Assembly: GCA_017551665.1 (NCBI GenBank)
Contig: JAFZLB010000105.1
Coordinates: 1 to 64,000, forward strand
Direction of reading: 5' to 3'
Length of the DNA: 64,000 bases
DNA from: Lachnospiraceae bacterium
Lineage (GTDB): Bacteria > Bacillota > Clostridia > Lachnospirales > Lachnospiraceae
The translations under genes and the position numbers were made by a program. The first letter of the stretch is position 1. The number at the start of each line of letters is the position of its first letter. Below the pieces are notes generated by a model that saw nothing but the letters and a program-made list of their open reading frames with translations, had not been told where the DNA came from and made no database searches. Of this stretch, positions 36,375-46,295 are shown piece by piece.

Positions 36375-37162
36375 TGTTCGATCACCATGCCTTCGATTTC
36401 AATCTTTTCGCCTGCCACAGGCACTTCCTTGCCCATGTAGACGAGGTTCAGCACTTCCTGTGTGACGTCCTTCGTCGGGCCGTCGTACACAATTTCGCCC
36501 GCCCGGATGCCGATGACGCGCGTCGCGTATTTCAGCGCCAGATCCACGTGGTGAATGTTAATGAAGACGCTGATGTTCAGTTCTTTGTTGATTCTGGCGA
36601 AGTCACTCATGACAACGTCCGCGATGATCGGGTCAAGGGAAGCGACCGGCTCATCCGCGAGGATGATGGAAGGGTTCTGGTTCAGCGTCCTTGCGAGCGC
36701 CACGCGCTGCATCTGTCCGCCGGAAAGCTCATCGCAGCGGCTGTAGGCCTTGTCCAGAATATGTACCTTGTCCAGTGCCTCCAGTGCCCGGACCTTCTGC
36801 TCTTTGGAATAAATCCCGAAGAAGGTTTTATACCAGGGCATGTCCGGCACGTTGGAGGACAACACGTTTTTGATAACCGTGGAGCGGGTGACCAGGTTAA
36901 AGGACTGGAAGATCATGCCGATCTTGCGGCGGAACTGACGCAAGTCTTTTCCTTTCAGACTCATTACGTTCGTGCCGTCCACGGTCAGCTCCCCTTCCGT
37001 GATGTCAATCATGCGGTTGATCGTCCGGATCAGCGTGCTCTTTCCGGCACCCGACAGGCCGATGATGGCAAGGAACTCGCCCTGCTCAATCTTCAGGTTG
37101 ACGTGCTTTAAGCCCTTCGTCCCGTTCGGATAAGTCTTTGAGACATCCTTAAACTCTATCAT
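36371..37162 (-). CDS. phnC: phosphonate-type ABC transporter ATP-binding protein
   Basis: The 263-residue ATPase has Walker A GLSGAGKSTL, Q-loop FQSFN, signature LSGGQMQRVALAR, Walker B ILADEPVASLDP and the switch His in INIHHVDLAL. This fits PhnC closely. It powers uptake through the two PhnE proteins. Confidence 0.94.
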   Translation of the reverse strand: MIEFKDVSKTYPNGTKGLKHVNLKIEQGEFLAIIGLSGAGKSTLIRTINRMIDITEGELTVDGTNVMSLKGKDLRQFRRKIGMIFQSFNLVTRSTVIKNVLSSNVPDMPWYKTFFGIYSKEQKVRALEALDKVHILDKAYSRCDELSGGQMQRVALARTLNQNPSIILADEPVASLDPIIADVVMSDFARINKELNISVFINIHHVDLALKYATRVIGIRAGEIVYDGPTKDVTQEVLNLVYMGKEVPVAGEKIEIEGMVIEQ

Positions 37163-37187
37163 ACCCCTGCTCCGTTTTTGGATAGAA

Positions 37188-37216
37188 GGGAGGCGTCTTA
37201 CGGGAAGCCGCCTCCC
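37188..37216 (-). promoter_or_regulatory. intercistronic hairpin between phnD and phnC
   Basis: A perfect 8-bp GC-rich stem GGGAGGCG/CGCCTCCC closes a 13-nt loop in the 82-nt gap after phnD. No T run follows. It may stabilise the phnD mRNA so that more binding protein than transporter is made. Confidence 0.55.
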
Positions 37217-37244
37217 TCCTGTTCTGTCGTGTTGCGGCTGTTGT

Positions 37245-38399
37245 TTACTGCACCGCGGCCAGCGCGTCTCTCATGGAGTCGTAGTCGGAATCGGACGCTC
37301 TCAGATAACCCTCATGCGTGTAGATGGCGATGATGTCCTTTCCTTCCTGCGTCTCGCAGATGGCGAGCATTGCGTCACAGAAGGCATTCTTGAAATCATC
37401 ATTATAAACTTCCGGTTTTGCCTTTGTGATGGCGATGGTGTCGTTATAAATATTGTTCGTCACGCCGATGACGTTGCACTCTTCCCAGATCTCTTTTTCC
37501 CTGCCGTAGCCGAAGCCCTTGGAGGTCTCTTTGTCGGTCGGGGTGTTCCAGTCTTCTTCGTAATCCGTGCGGCCGTCCGCATAGCAGACGATGATGTCGG
37601 TCTGTTCCGCCGCCGCCTGCGCGAAGGCATCCGCGTAGTTGGCCTGGGAAACGTTCGTCAGATCGGTGATCTTCTTGCCGTCATAGTTTTCCATGAGCCA
37701 CAGGCAGGGGAAGGAATAGCCGGCGTTGGAAGTAACGGAAGCCGCCACCGTCCAGCGTGCGCTGTCAAGATCTTCCCAGGTCAGTTCCTCGCCCGCGTTG
37801 ACCTTTGCCGCGAGCTCCTGTCCTTTTTCCGAAGGGCCGGCATAGATGAGGCCCTTGTAATAAGAGACCTGCGGGCCGTCACGCAGCGTCTTGTTCTCAA
37901 GGCCGTTCCAGTCGGCGGGATTTTCGGAGTCATTGGACAGACCCGCGCGCGTCGCCGTCAGGATAACTTCGGTCTCATCGGAATACACGATATAGGTGCC
38001 GGAAGGCAGCCATGCCAGATCCACGGCGCCGGAAGAAAGTGCTTCGCCGGCGACCTCAAAGGAACTGGAGACCTCGATCGTGATATCATCCACTTCATAG
38101 CCGTAGTTCAGAAGCTCGGCCTTCAGCAGATCCGGCAGGCCGGAGGTCTGGGTGATGATCTCTTCCGCCGGTCTCGAAGGCACGAAGGCCAGCTTCAGGG
38201 AATCAAAGTGAATGAGTTCCGCGGCAGGCTCCGCTTCCGTCTGTTCCTCTGACGTCTCTTCCGCGGCGGCGGAAGTGGCTTCCGCGGCCGTTGTGGACGC
38301 TTCCGCGGCTGTCGTGGACGCGCTGCCGCCGGCGGACGAACCGCAACCGGCCAGGATGGCGCCTGTCAGTACCAGTGCAAGCAGTTTTTTGAGTTTCAT
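37245..38399 (-). CDS. phnD: PhnD-type substrate-binding lipoprotein
   Basis: The 384-residue lipoprotein has a signal with lipobox LAGC (Cys19), then an Ala/Ser/Thr/Glu-rich linker (about 22-62) with repeated STTAAEA units. The binding domain begins LKLAFVPSRPAEEI and contains VDLAWLPSGTYIV and VTSNAGYSFP, matching PhnD-like proteins for phosphonate, phosphite or phosphate esters. No C-P lyase or phosphonatase genes are present, so the ligand is uncertain. Confidence 0.88.
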   Translation of the reverse strand: MKLKKLLALVLTGAILAGCGSSAGGSASTTAAEASTTAAEATSAAAEETSEEQTEAEPAAELIHFDSLKLAFVPSRPAEEIITQTSGLPDLLKAELLNYGYEVDDITIEVSSSFEVAGEALSSGAVDLAWLPSGTYIVYSDETEVILTATRAGLSNDSENPADWNGLENKTLRDGPQVSYYKGLIYAGPSEKGQELAAKVNAGEELTWEDLDSARWTVAASVTSNAGYSFPCLWLMENYDGKKITDLTNVSQANYADAFAQAAAEQTDIIVCYADGRTDYEEDWNTPTDKETSKGFGYGREKEIWEECNVIGVTNNIYNDTIAITKAKPEVYNDDFKNAFCDAMLAICETQEGKDIIAIYTHEGYLRASDSDYDSMRDALAAVQ

Positions 38400-38467
38400 A
38401 AAAAACCTCCCCTCATAATGGAGACCGCCCGTGTCCGGGCAGCCGGTACAAGTATTAGTAGCACTTC

Positions 38468-38497
38468 ATCGTATCATCATACAATATGTTGTGTCAA
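38468..38497 (-). promoter_or_regulatory. promoter of the phn-type operon
   Basis: On the minus strand TTGACA (38492-38497) and TACGAT (38468-38473) are 18 bp apart. The spacer contains ACAACATATTGT, an interrupted palindrome that might be an operator. Confidence 0.6.
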
Positions 38498-38546
38498 TTA
38501 AAATAACTAATGCTCTTTTTGGTGAAAATGACGAAAGCGGCGTGAC

Positions 38547-40073
38547 TCAGATCACACGCACATTATGCACGGGTTCAAAGTCAACGACCGGATGCTTTTG
38601 CAGGTAATCCGCGATGACCTCCACCATGCCGGTCTGGTATTCCGTCACCGTCGGCGCCTCGCGGAGCATGTCGAAATCCCCGCCGCCCGCCGCGCGGTAA
38701 TTGTTGACGACGAGCGAGAAGATATCGTCATCTAAAATCTCTTCCCCGTTTCTCGTCAGGGAGACAATCCGCGCCCCTTCCGGATTGGAGGCTTTGATCG
38801 TGTATTCCACGCCGTCCAGCATGTCGTAATTATAATGTCCCGGCGTCGGGAAGTCGTAGCGCGGGTTTATGCAGACCGCACCGTCCCGCACCGCCCAGAA
38901 CTCCGCGCATTTTTCCAGATAGGCACGCAATACCGCGCCCGTGATTTCCTTAACGGTCAGGGTGTTGGGGAACATGTAGGTGCTGACGAGATCCCGCATG
39001 GTGATCTCTTCGCCGAAGCCGCAGGCACCGAGAAAGACCGCCGCGCCGGAGATGTCCGCGCCCGTGGTTTCCATCTGAACTTTATTCAGGAACGTCACGA
39101 GCTGGGATTTGTTGAGCCTGGCGTCGTCCTCGTCGTGAATGCGCAGATCGATCTTCGTCCGCCCGATGACCTTGTCCAGCCATGTCTGGCAGGCTTCTTC
39201 TTCTTCGCGTCCGACCGCGAGAATCTCTTCATCCGGTTCGGTATCCACGGGAACGAGCTCCGGCGTGATCTCTCCCGAAAACAGATCGATATCCACCTTG
39301 GCAAGATATCTTCCGTCCGCCGCCGGCTGCGTGTAGACCGTGTCAAAGCGCTTGCCGCAGAACTGCCGGTGCTGGTGCCCCGTCAGCAGCACGTCGATGC
39401 CGCGCAGATCACAGAGCATCCGGTAGCCTTCGTTTTCGCCGGTGTCCGCCTGCGTGGCCTCGCCGCTCTCCGGATCCCGCTCAAAGCCGCCGTGGTACAC
39501 GCAGACCACAAAATCCGGGCGCTCCGGATCCGGCAGCGAGCGCAGAATCTCCAGCGTCTCCTTCGCGGTCTCGTAGGCGTCCGTGAAGCGCACGCCGCGC
39601 AGATTCGCCTCGCTCTCCCAGTGGGGAATGTGCTGCGTCGTCAGACCAAAGATAGCCACTTTCTTCCCGGCGGCCTCATGGATGACATAGCGCGGCCCCG
39701 CCGGTTCGCCCTTGTAAATGAAATTATGTGTGATGCACTTCGCGCCCGTTTCCTTCAGATGCGTGAACAGCGCGTCCTGCCCCTCGTTGAAATCATGGTT
39801 GCCGACATTGATGTAGTCATAGTTCATTTTCTGCATCGCCGTCGACAGCGGGCAGGGCTCGGCTTTATGATACATATAATGGTAAATCGTCAGGGGACTG
39901 CCCTCGATGGTATCTCCGTTTTCGATGAGAATCGTGTTCTCGTCCCGCAGGGAATCGATCAGCGTCTTCAGCCGCGCGAGTCCCTTGTTCTGCGGGCTGC
40001 CGTCCGCGTAACTGTGCGGAAACAGCGTGCCGTGAATGTCAGACGTGCAAAGAATGCGGATGCGGTGTTTCAT
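38547..40073 (-). CDS. cytoplasmic 5'-nucleotidase / metallophosphatase
   Basis: The 508-residue protein carries all calcineurin-type metal motifs (TSDIHGTLFP, ENGDTIEG, GNHDFNEG, GHQHRQF) and a C-terminal 5'-nucleotidase domain with NNYRAAGGGDF. It lacks a signal peptide, unlike UshA/YfkN exoenzymes, so it should act inside on imported or cellular nucleotides or cyclic nucleotides. I prefer ATG 40073 because GAGG is then 7 nt away. It lies directly upstream of the transporter operon and downstream of the second PhnD-like gene. Confidence 0.88.
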   Translation of the reverse strand: MKHRIRILCTSDIHGTLFPHSYADGSPQNKGLARLKTLIDSLRDENTILIENGDTIEGSPLTIYHYMYHKAEPCPLSTAMQKMNYDYINVGNHDFNEGQDALFTHLKETGAKCITHNFIYKGEPAGPRYVIHEAAGKKVAIFGLTTQHIPHWESEANLRGVRFTDAYETAKETLEILRSLPDPERPDFVVCVYHGGFERDPESGEATQADTGENEGYRMLCDLRGIDVLLTGHQHRQFCGKRFDTVYTQPAADGRYLAKVDIDLFSGEITPELVPVDTEPDEEILAVGREEEEACQTWLDKVIGRTKIDLRIHDEDDARLNKSQLVTFLNKVQMETTGADISGAAVFLGACGFGEEITMRDLVSTYMFPNTLTVKEITGAVLRAYLEKCAEFWAVRDGAVCINPRYDFPTPGHYNYDMLDGVEYTIKASNPEGARIVSLTRNGEEILDDDIFSLVVNNYRAAGGGDFDMLREAPTVTEYQTGMVEVIADYLQKHPVVDFEPVHNVRVI

Positions 40074-40146
40074 AATCATACCTCACAATCAATTCCCAAA
40101 AGAGCAAGAATTCATAGTAAACGATCGGGCATCCGCTGTCAAGGGT

Positions 40147-41235
40147 TCATTCCGCCGGTACATAGCCCGTATGGCCGGCGCGGTCCATGAGGGCGCTGGC
40201 GGCCTCCGCTTCGGGGAGCTTTTGCAATACACGCAGCACGGCCTCCGAAAACTGTTCCGGTTCTTTGTCCGCGGCGTCGCCGAAGACGCCCTTCTTCGAA
40301 ACGACCACGGCGTCGAAATACCGTCCCTTCGTGACGCCGATGACCGTGGTTTCTTCGTAAACGGAGCCTTCTCTTGCCATGTCCTCCGGATAGCGGCTGC
40401 TCTTCCAGCGCTCCGCGAAGTCCATGCGCAGATCACAGGGAACGGTGATGATATCCGCTTCTTCCGCCGCCAGCAGTTGAAAGGACTGCAAATAACTCTC
40501 CGCGGTTTTCAGCTGCGGCAACAGCTCCACGCGCAGGCCGAAGCCTTCGTTCAGCCATTCGTCCGGCAGGGCGTAACCGAAGACACTGCCCTCGTCCGTG
40601 ACGCACCAGACGGCGTCCTCCAGTTCCTTGGCCGTCAGCGCCTGTCCTTCCAGTACCTTCTTCGCCAGTGCCCTTCCGGTTTCGGAGGGCCCCGCAAGAA
40701 TCAGGCCGTGCGCGGTCAGCGCCGTCTCATCCGCCTGCCCGGCGTGCCCGTTTCCCTTGTTCCAGGTGGCGGCATCCGCGGGATCAATGCGGATTCCCTT
40801 CGCCACAGAAAAGGCCGCGGCGAACAAATCCGCTTCATATTGCCGGTAGCGTTCCTCGGGCAGCAGTGCCGCGTCAATCGAACCCTCCGCAAGTCCCGCC
40901 TTCAGTTCCTTTTCGGACAGCTCCGTCTGCCAGCGGATGTCGGAAATCAAAATGTCCTGCGCCGCTGCTTCCGAAATCAGCAAAGACGAAAGCGCGGAGA
41001 GCTCCTCTTCCGTCACTGCCGCAGCCTGTCCCGGAGAGAGCGCCACCGTAATCTCTTCCGCCTGCAGCGGAAAGACCGCTTCACTCCCGTCCGGCAGCGT
41101 CTGTGCCGTATCCCCCTGCGTCGTGGCACCCGCAGACGTTCCGCCCGAAGAGGTCCCGCCGCCGCCGCAGGCGCAGAGCAAAAGAAGGCAGGCGGCAGTC
41201 AGCGCCGCGATTGCCCTTCCGCTTTTGTTTCTCAT
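40147..41235 (-). CDS. second PhnD-like binding lipoprotein
   Basis: The 362-residue protein has a lipoprotein signal ending LLLLCAC (Cys23) and a Gly/Ser/Thr-rich linker. A diverged PhnD-like domain follows: AEEITVALSPGQ, GSIDAALLPEERYRQYEAD, GLILAGPSETGRALAKKV and FGYALPDEWL. It resembles phnD at 37.2 kb in order of motifs but is weakly conserved. I start it at 41235, 12 nt after dnaB. It may feed the same transporter with another ligand or act as a sensor. Confidence 0.75.
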   Translation of the reverse strand: MRNKSGRAIAALTAACLLLLCACGGGGTSSGGTSAGATTQGDTAQTLPDGSEAVFPLQAEEITVALSPGQAAAVTEEELSALSSLLISEAAAQDILISDIRWQTELSEKELKAGLAEGSIDAALLPEERYRQYEADLFAAAFSVAKGIRIDPADAATWNKGNGHAGQADETALTAHGLILAGPSETGRALAKKVLEGQALTAKELEDAVWCVTDEGSVFGYALPDEWLNEGFGLRVELLPQLKTAESYLQSFQLLAAEEADIITVPCDLRMDFAERWKSSRYPEDMAREGSVYEETTVIGVTKGRYFDAVVVSKKGVFGDAADKEPEQFSEAVLRVLQKLPEAEAASALMDRAGHTGYVPAE

Positions 41236-41246
41236 CCCTGTTGACT

Positions 41247-42593
41247 TCAACGTGATTTGTCCAGACTCACAAAGCGCGCGTTTTCCGGCAGCCACAGCAA
41301 TTCCTCCGGCCCGATGGGGCCGTTACGCTGTTTCGCGATAATGATCTCGGCAATGCCCCTGCGCTCCGTATCCTTATTGTAATAATCCTCACGATAGATG
41401 AACATGACGACGTCCGCGTCCTGCTCAATCGCGCCGGATTCCCTTAAATCCGAAAGCATCGGCCTGTGATCCGTGCGGCTCTCCACGGCGCGGGAAAGCT
41501 GCGACAGCGCCACCACCGGAACATTCAGTTCCCTTGCGATGCCCTTCAGTGCGCGGGAAATCTCGGAAATCTCCTGCTGCCTCGAATCCGTGGCACGGCC
41601 GCCGCGCCCGGCACTCATCAGCTGCAGATAATCGACAAACACGATATCCAGCCCCATTTCCGCCTTGTATCTGCGGCATTTGCTGCGCAGCTCCGCGACG
41701 GAAATGCCGGGGGTATCATCGATGATGAGATTGGATTCCGCGATGACGTCCGAGCCTTCCATGAGCTTCGGCCATTCGTAATCCTGCAGTTTTCCGGTGC
41801 GCAGCCGCTGCAGATCAATGCCGGCTTCCAGCGAAAACAGGCGGTTCACCAGCTGCTCCTTGGACATCTCCAGGGAGAAAATCGCCACCGTCTTCTTTTC
41901 CCTGAAGGCGATGTGGCTCGTGATGTTCAGGGCCAGCGCCGTCTTTCCCATGGAGGGACGCGCCGCGAGAAGAATGAGGTCCGAGGGCTGAAATCCCGCG
42001 GTGGCGCGGTCCAGGTCCGGAAAGCCCGTCGCGATCCCCGTCACATAGCCCTTGATCTTGGAAGCTTCGGAGATCCGCGAAAGTCCCTCCACCACAATGT
42101 CAAAAATCGGCACATGGTCACCGCGGTTAAAGCGCTGTGTGACATCAAAGATGTTTTTCTCCGCCGTGTCCAAAAGCGTCTCGATGTCCTTGCCGCCGGC
42201 ATAGCAGTCGGCCGCGAGATTGTCCGACACGCGGATGAGTTTTCTGCGGATGGAATTGTCCTGCACATCCAGTGCGTAGGATTTGATGTTGGCGGAGGTG
42301 ATGACCCCCGCGATCAGACCGTTGATGTATTCCGCCTTCGTGTACTCCGGCGGCAGGTTCTTGCCTTTCAAGCGTTCCTGCAGCGTCACGGGATCCGCCT
42401 GGCGGTTCGCGTGATGCAGCTCCACGATCGTGTCAAAATACAGGCCGAGCTGACGGTTGTAGAAATCCTCTCCCGTGATGTATTCACAGGCAATCTCAAT
42501 CGCTTCCTCGTCAAAGAGCATGGCACCGATGACGCTTCTTTCGGCGTCCGGCGCGTGCGGCGGTATGCGGGTTGTGATGAGTTCCTCAGCCAT
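41247..42593 (-). CDS. dnaB: replicative DNA helicase
   Basis: The 448-residue RecA-fold helicase has an N-terminal helical domain (APDAERSVIGAML), Walker A ARPSMGKTALALN, Walker B DIVFVDYLQLM and the SQLSRAVESR region. Length is normal. It follows rplI by 5 nt in the classical Firmicute order. Its loader is at 11.1 kb. Confidence 0.96.
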   Translation of the reverse strand: MAEELITTRIPPHAPDAERSVIGAMLFDEEAIEIACEYITGEDFYNRQLGLYFDTIVELHHANRQADPVTLQERLKGKNLPPEYTKAEYINGLIAGVITSANIKSYALDVQDNSIRRKLIRVSDNLAADCYAGGKDIETLLDTAEKNIFDVTQRFNRGDHVPIFDIVVEGLSRISEASKIKGYVTGIATGFPDLDRATAGFQPSDLILLAARPSMGKTALALNITSHIAFREKKTVAIFSLEMSKEQLVNRLFSLEAGIDLQRLRTGKLQDYEWPKLMEGSDVIAESNLIIDDTPGISVAELRSKCRRYKAEMGLDIVFVDYLQLMSAGRGGRATDSRQQEISEISRALKGIARELNVPVVALSQLSRAVESRTDHRPMLSDLRESGAIEQDADVVMFIYREDYYNKDTERRGIAEIIIAKQRNGPIGPEELLWLPENARFVSLDKSR

Positions 42594-42598
42594 GCGTC

Positions 42599-43048
42599 TT
42601 ATTTGCTTTCTTCCACAACAAGGTGAATGACCGCCGGTACCTGCGCGTGCAACTTGACCGTTACCTCATGCTCACCGAAGGTTTTGAGTACCTCCGGCAG
42701 CACGATCTTCTTTTTGTCCACCGTGATGCCGTGCTGCTCCTGCAGCGCCTGCGCGATTTCCTTGGAGGACACGCTGCCGAAGGCCCGCTCGCCCTCACCT
42801 TTTTTCATCTGCACGGTGACGCGCTTTGCCTCGATTTCCACCTTCAGCGCTTCCGCTTCCGCCAGTGCTGCCGCGGCGTTTTCCTCTTCCTTTTTCTTTT
42901 TGTGCGCGAGGTTCTTTAAGTTGCTGTCATTCGCTTCCACGCCCTTCTTTTTCGGAATCAGGAAATTCTTGGCGTAGCCGTCGGATACGTCCACGACGTC
43001 ACCCTTTTTGCCGTGGGGTTTGACATCTTCCAGTAAAATCACTTTCAT
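42599..43048 (-). CDS. rplI: 50S ribosomal protein L9
   Basis: The 149-residue protein starts [36 protein letters not shown], the L9 signature, followed by the long connecting helix and C-terminal domain. Its start overlaps the gdpP stop by 4 nt. Confidence 0.97.
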   Translation of the reverse strand: MKVILLEDVKPHGKKGDVVDVSDGYAKNFLIPKKKGVEANDSNLKNLAHKKKKEEENAAAALAEAEALKVEIEAKRVTVQMKKGEGERAFGSVSSKEIAQALQEQHGITVDKKKIVLPEVLKTFGEHEVTVKLHAQVPAVIHLVVEESK

Positions 43049-45117
43049 GCGTCCAATTCCCCTCCCTCAATCATTTCATCCAGTGTGCGTTTGATGACGG
43101 CGATGGCTTCCGTGACGGAAATGGATTCCATCTGGCAGCCCGTGATGTTCAGATGGCCGCCGCCGCCCAGTTTCTCCATGATGACCTGCACGTTCACTTC
43201 ATCAATGGAGCGTGCGCTGACATAGATCATGTTCTGGTATTCCGTGCAGATAAAGCTGGCCTTGACGCCCTTGATGTTGAGCAGCTCGTTGGCCGCCTGC
43301 GCGCCGACAATCGTGGGCGAGGTGAGGCCCTCTCCCTGGCAGGAGGATATGGCGTAGGCACCGCGGTAAATCTCCGCCTGGGAAACGGCGTCCGCCCTGG
43401 CGCGGTACTCATCCGCGTCCTCCCGGAAGAGCTTGCGCACCACCGTGACATCCGCGCCGCTTCTGCGGAGGTATGCCGCGGCCTCAAAGGTGCGCACGCC
43501 GGTCTTCTGCACAAAGTTATCCGTATCAATCATAATGCCGGAATAGAGACAGTTCGCCTCCAGGGGCGGAATCTTCACGGCATCGCCGATGTACTGCATG
43601 ATCTCCGAAACCATTTCGGAGGTGGAGGAAGCGTAAGGCTCCACATAAGAGAGTGTCGCGTTTTCGATGACCTCCGTGCCCGCGCGGTGATGATCCAGGA
43701 CGACGATGCTGCGTGTCTCATGCAGCAGCTCCGGGCAGTCCGTGATGGAAGGGCGGTTCACGTCCACGACGACGACGGTTGTGGCCTCCGTCACCTTGGA
43801 CAGCGCTTCCTGCGAAGTCAGAATCAGATCCGACTCGTAATCCGGATTATCCCGGAACAAATCCACGAGGGGTTTTGTGGAAGTCGTGACATCGTTCATC
43901 AAAATGTGACACTTGCGGCCCAGCGCCTTTGTGATGCGGTAAATACCGACGCAGGCACCGAAGCTGTCCACGTCTCCCATGCGATGCCCCATGACAATCA
44001 CGGTATCCGAGGCCGTGATCATTTCCTGCAGGGCATGCGCCTTGACACGCGCCTTGACGCGGGTGTTGCGCTCCGCCTTCTGGCTCTTGCCGCCGTAATA
44101 GCCGACTTCCTGCGGCGTCTTGACGACGGCCTGGTCACCGCCGCGGCCCAGCGCCAGGTCAATGGCGTTGCGCGCGAACTCATAGTTCTGCGCGTAGGAA
44201 AGACCGCCGTAGCCGATGCCGATGGAAAGCGTCATCGCCATTTCGTTGCCGATGGAGACCGTCTTGACATCCTCCAGCACGTCAAAGCGGTTTTCAATCA
44301 GCCCCTGACAGGCCTTCTTTGTCATAATGACGAAGTATTTGTCCTTTTCGATCTTGCGGCAGATACCGTCGCAGGACGCGATGTAGCGGTTGACCTTGCG
44401 GTCGATCAGCGCCGTCAACAGCGATCGCCTGACCTCTTCCACCGTCTCCATCGCTTCATCGTAATTATCCATATAGATGAGACCCGCGACGAGGGACTGG
44501 TCATCCACCTCACGCAGGGCCAGCTGCAGTGCCGTTTCATCATAGAGGTAAAAGGCAAAGAGGGCGTTCTGCTCCTCACTCACCTCAAAGAGATCACTGC
44601 TGGATACCATGTGCTGCAGCTCAATCCGGCGCAGCTTCGCACGGTAATTGAAATCCCGGTACTTCACCGGCAGATCCACGTCCTCGCCCTCGCTGACGGG
44701 GAAGGTCTGTGCCGTGATCTCCGGGAAGAGCGAAACCAGCGCTTCCCGCGCGTCCTTCTTTGTCTCCGTCAGACGCTCCAGGGCCGTGTTGCACCAGAGA
44801 ATCACGCCCTCCGGATCCAGGACCGCGTAGGGAATATCCAGCTCCCGCAGAAGAATCCGCTGCACCTGCCCGTATTCCGCGGCAAAGCTGACCATCTCCG
44901 ACAGCAGCAATGAGCGCAACGAAAGCCAGACCAGTAAGAGTACCAGGAAATAAATGAGGGCAAAGATCGCCACCGGGAGTCCCGCGCCGGCACCGAAGCC
45001 GGTGAACAGCAATACATCCACCACCACCAGCAGTGCGCCGAGCAGCAGGAACACCAGAGGTAAGAAACGAGCCCTGCCCTTTAATTTGAATTCTTTTGTT
45101 ATATTAGACGACTTCAT
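43045..45117 (-). CDS. gdpP: cyclic-di-AMP phosphodiesterase GdpP
   Basis: The 690-residue membrane protein has two helices (about 17-70), a PAS-like domain, a degenerate GGDEF domain (about 190-320), and DHH ([25 protein letters not shown]) and DHHA1 ([10 protein letters not shown]) phosphodiesterase parts. It degrades c-di-AMP, controlling osmotic and wall balance. It overlaps the rpsR end by 14 nt and rplI by 4 nt. Confidence 0.95.
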   Translation of the reverse strand: MKSSNITKEFKLKGRARFLPLVFLLLGALLVVVDVLLFTGFGAGAGLPVAIFALIYFLVLLLVWLSLRSLLLSEMVSFAAEYGQVQRILLRELDIPYAVLDPEGVILWCNTALERLTETKKDAREALVSLFPEITAQTFPVSEGEDVDLPVKYRDFNYRAKLRRIELQHMVSSSDLFEVSEEQNALFAFYLYDETALQLALREVDDQSLVAGLIYMDNYDEAMETVEEVRRSLLTALIDRKVNRYIASCDGICRKIEKDKYFVIMTKKACQGLIENRFDVLEDVKTVSIGNEMAMTLSIGIGYGGLSYAQNYEFARNAIDLALGRGGDQAVVKTPQEVGYYGGKSQKAERNTRVKARVKAHALQEMITASDTVIVMGHRMGDVDSFGACVGIYRITKALGRKCHILMNDVTTSTKPLVDLFRDNPDYESDLILTSQEALSKVTEATTVVVVDVNRPSITDCPELLHETRSIVVLDHHRAGTEVIENATLSYVEPYASSTSEMVSEIMQYIGDAVKIPPLEANCLYSGIMIDTDNFVQKTGVRTFEAAAYLRRSGADVTVVRKLFREDADEYRARADAVSQAEIYRGAYAISSCQGEGLTSPTIVGAQAANELLNIKGVKASFICTEYQNMIYVSARSIDEVNVQVIMEKLGGGGHLNITGCQMESISVTEAIAVIKRTLDEMIEGGELDA

Positions 45118-45367
45118 AGGGCATGATCGCCAGATGTCTTGCCCGTTTAATGGCGCTTGTCAGCTCCCGCTGGTGCTTGGCGCAGTTGCCCGTGATGCGC
45201 CTGGGCAGAATCTTTCCGCTTTCACTGACGTATTTGCGTAAGGTGGCGGCGTCCTTGTAATTTACGATGGTATCCTTGCCGCAGAACACACAGACCTTTT
45301 TGCGTCTGCGCATACCGCCCTTACGTCTCATGTCGCCGCCTGCTCTGTCTCCTCTATTAAAAGCCAT
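45104..45367 (-). CDS. rpsR: 30S ribosomal protein S18
   Basis: The 87-residue protein contains the S18 core ([41 protein letters not shown] when read through). The first 30 residues are basic, with a Cys-rich start of zinc-binding type (CVFC plus Cys near 62). It lies 27 nt after ssb. Confidence 0.96.
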   Translation of the reverse strand: MAFNRGDRAGGDMRRKGGMRRRKKVCVFCGKDTIVNYKDAATLRKYVSESGKILPRRITGNCAKHQRELTSAIKRARHLAIMPYEVV

Positions 45368-45394
45368 GCCTGTATCCTCCTTAAATGAATGTTC

Positions 45395-45877
45395 TTACGC
45401 GAAAGGCAACTCTTCTTCGATCCCGTCCGGGATGTTCATGAACCCGTCATCCGCGGGCGAGGCCTGCGGTGCGGCATCCGGCGCGCCGTAAGACGAACCG
45501 CCGTAGGACGATCCGCCGCCCTGCGGGGCGTTGCCGCCGCTCTGCGCACTCTTGGACTCCGCGAATTCCTGATCTTCCACCACCACATCCGTCGTATAGA
45601 CCTTGACGCCGTCTTTATTGGTGTAGCTGCCGGTCTGGATGCGTCCGGTGACGCAGATCTTTGTGCCTTTCTTCAGATAACGCTCCGCGAACTCTCCCGC
45701 CTTGCCGAAGGCCACACAGCCGATAAAATCCGCTGTCTGGGCGTCCGGGTTATCCCTGCGGACAAATCTTCTGTCCACCGCGAGCGTGTATCTGGCGATT
45801 GCGCTGGGGTTTTCCCCCTGTGAATACCTGACTTCGGGGTCTCTTGTGAGACGTCCCATAAGAATCACTTTATTCAT
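45395..45877 (-). CDS. ssb: single-stranded DNA-binding protein
   Basis: The 160-residue protein has the OB fold (MNKVILMGRLTRDPEVRYSQG, GKAGEFAERYLKKGTKI) and a Gly/Ser/Ala-rich linker (about 110-140). The acidic tip ends EEELPFA; one Ala follows the usual Pro-Phe. It overlaps rpsF by 8 nt. Confidence 0.96.
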   Translation of the reverse strand: MNKVILMGRLTRDPEVRYSQGENPSAIARYTLAVDRRFVRRDNPDAQTADFIGCVAFGKAGEFAERYLKKGTKICVTGRIQTGSYTNKDGVKVYTTDVVVEDQEFAESKSAQSGGNAPQGGGSSYGGSSYGAPDAAPQASPADDGFMNIPDGIEEELPFA

Positions 45878-46226
45878 CTTCTATGTCATCCCTTTCTTCT
45901 TCTTCCTCAGTCTCTTCTTCTGTTTGACTGGTGACAAGGTCGTCATCATCTTTGACAAGAAGATAGCGGATGACGTTGTCCACGATACGGACGCGTGATT
46001 CGATTTCTGCGGGTGCCGTCGGCTCCGCCTCGAACTTGATAAAGTAGTAGAAGCCCTCGGTCATCTTGTCGATTTCATACGCGAGGCGCTTCTTGCCCCA
46101 TTCATCGACTTTGCCGATCTGACCCCCGAATCTTTCGACCAGCGCCTTGCACTTATCGAGCGCACCCGTACGTGCGTCTTCCTCTACCTTTGCACTGATC
46201 ACAACGGCCAATTCATACTTGTTCAT
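45870..46226 (-). CDS. rpsF: 30S ribosomal protein S6
   Basis: The 118-residue protein starts MNKYELAVVISAKVEED and contains GGQIGKVDEWGKKRLAYEI, typical S6. The C-terminal tail is strongly acidic (EEETEEEEERDDIEDE). It is the first gene of the rpsF-ssb-rpsR-gdpP-rplI-dnaB block, with AAAGGAGG upstream. Confidence 0.96.
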   Translation of the reverse strand: MNKYELAVVISAKVEEDARTGALDKCKALVERFGGQIGKVDEWGKKRLAYEIDKMTEGFYYFIKFEAEPTAPAEIESRVRIVDNVIRYLLVKDDDDLVTSQTEEETEEEEERDDIEDE

Positions 46227-46242
46227 GCAGTTTCCTCCTTTT

Positions 46243-46261
46243 GGTCTGCGGCCCCCGGACC
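46243..46261 (-). promoter_or_regulatory. rpsF leader hairpin, possible S6:S18 site
   Basis: In the rpsF leader, GGTC and GACC enclose a loop containing CCGCA, and CCCGG/CCGGG offers an alternative pairing. The S6:S18 leader element known in many bacteria uses a CCG in a bulge next to a stem. The resemblance is partial. Confidence 0.35.
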
Positions 46262-46295
46262 TGCCGGGAGCAAGGATCTTTCATCACGGTTATAC

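Noticed and set aside
37245..38399. Frame repeats in the phnD linker as a genetic switch
   Set aside because: The STTAAEA-type repeats are short and imperfect and sit in a normal lipoprotein linker. There is no simple-sequence tract likely to slip.
43153..44913. 586-codon plus-strand frame opposite gdpP
   Set aside because: It is an antisense shadow; the minus strand has DHH, DHHA1 and ribosomal neighbours in classical order.
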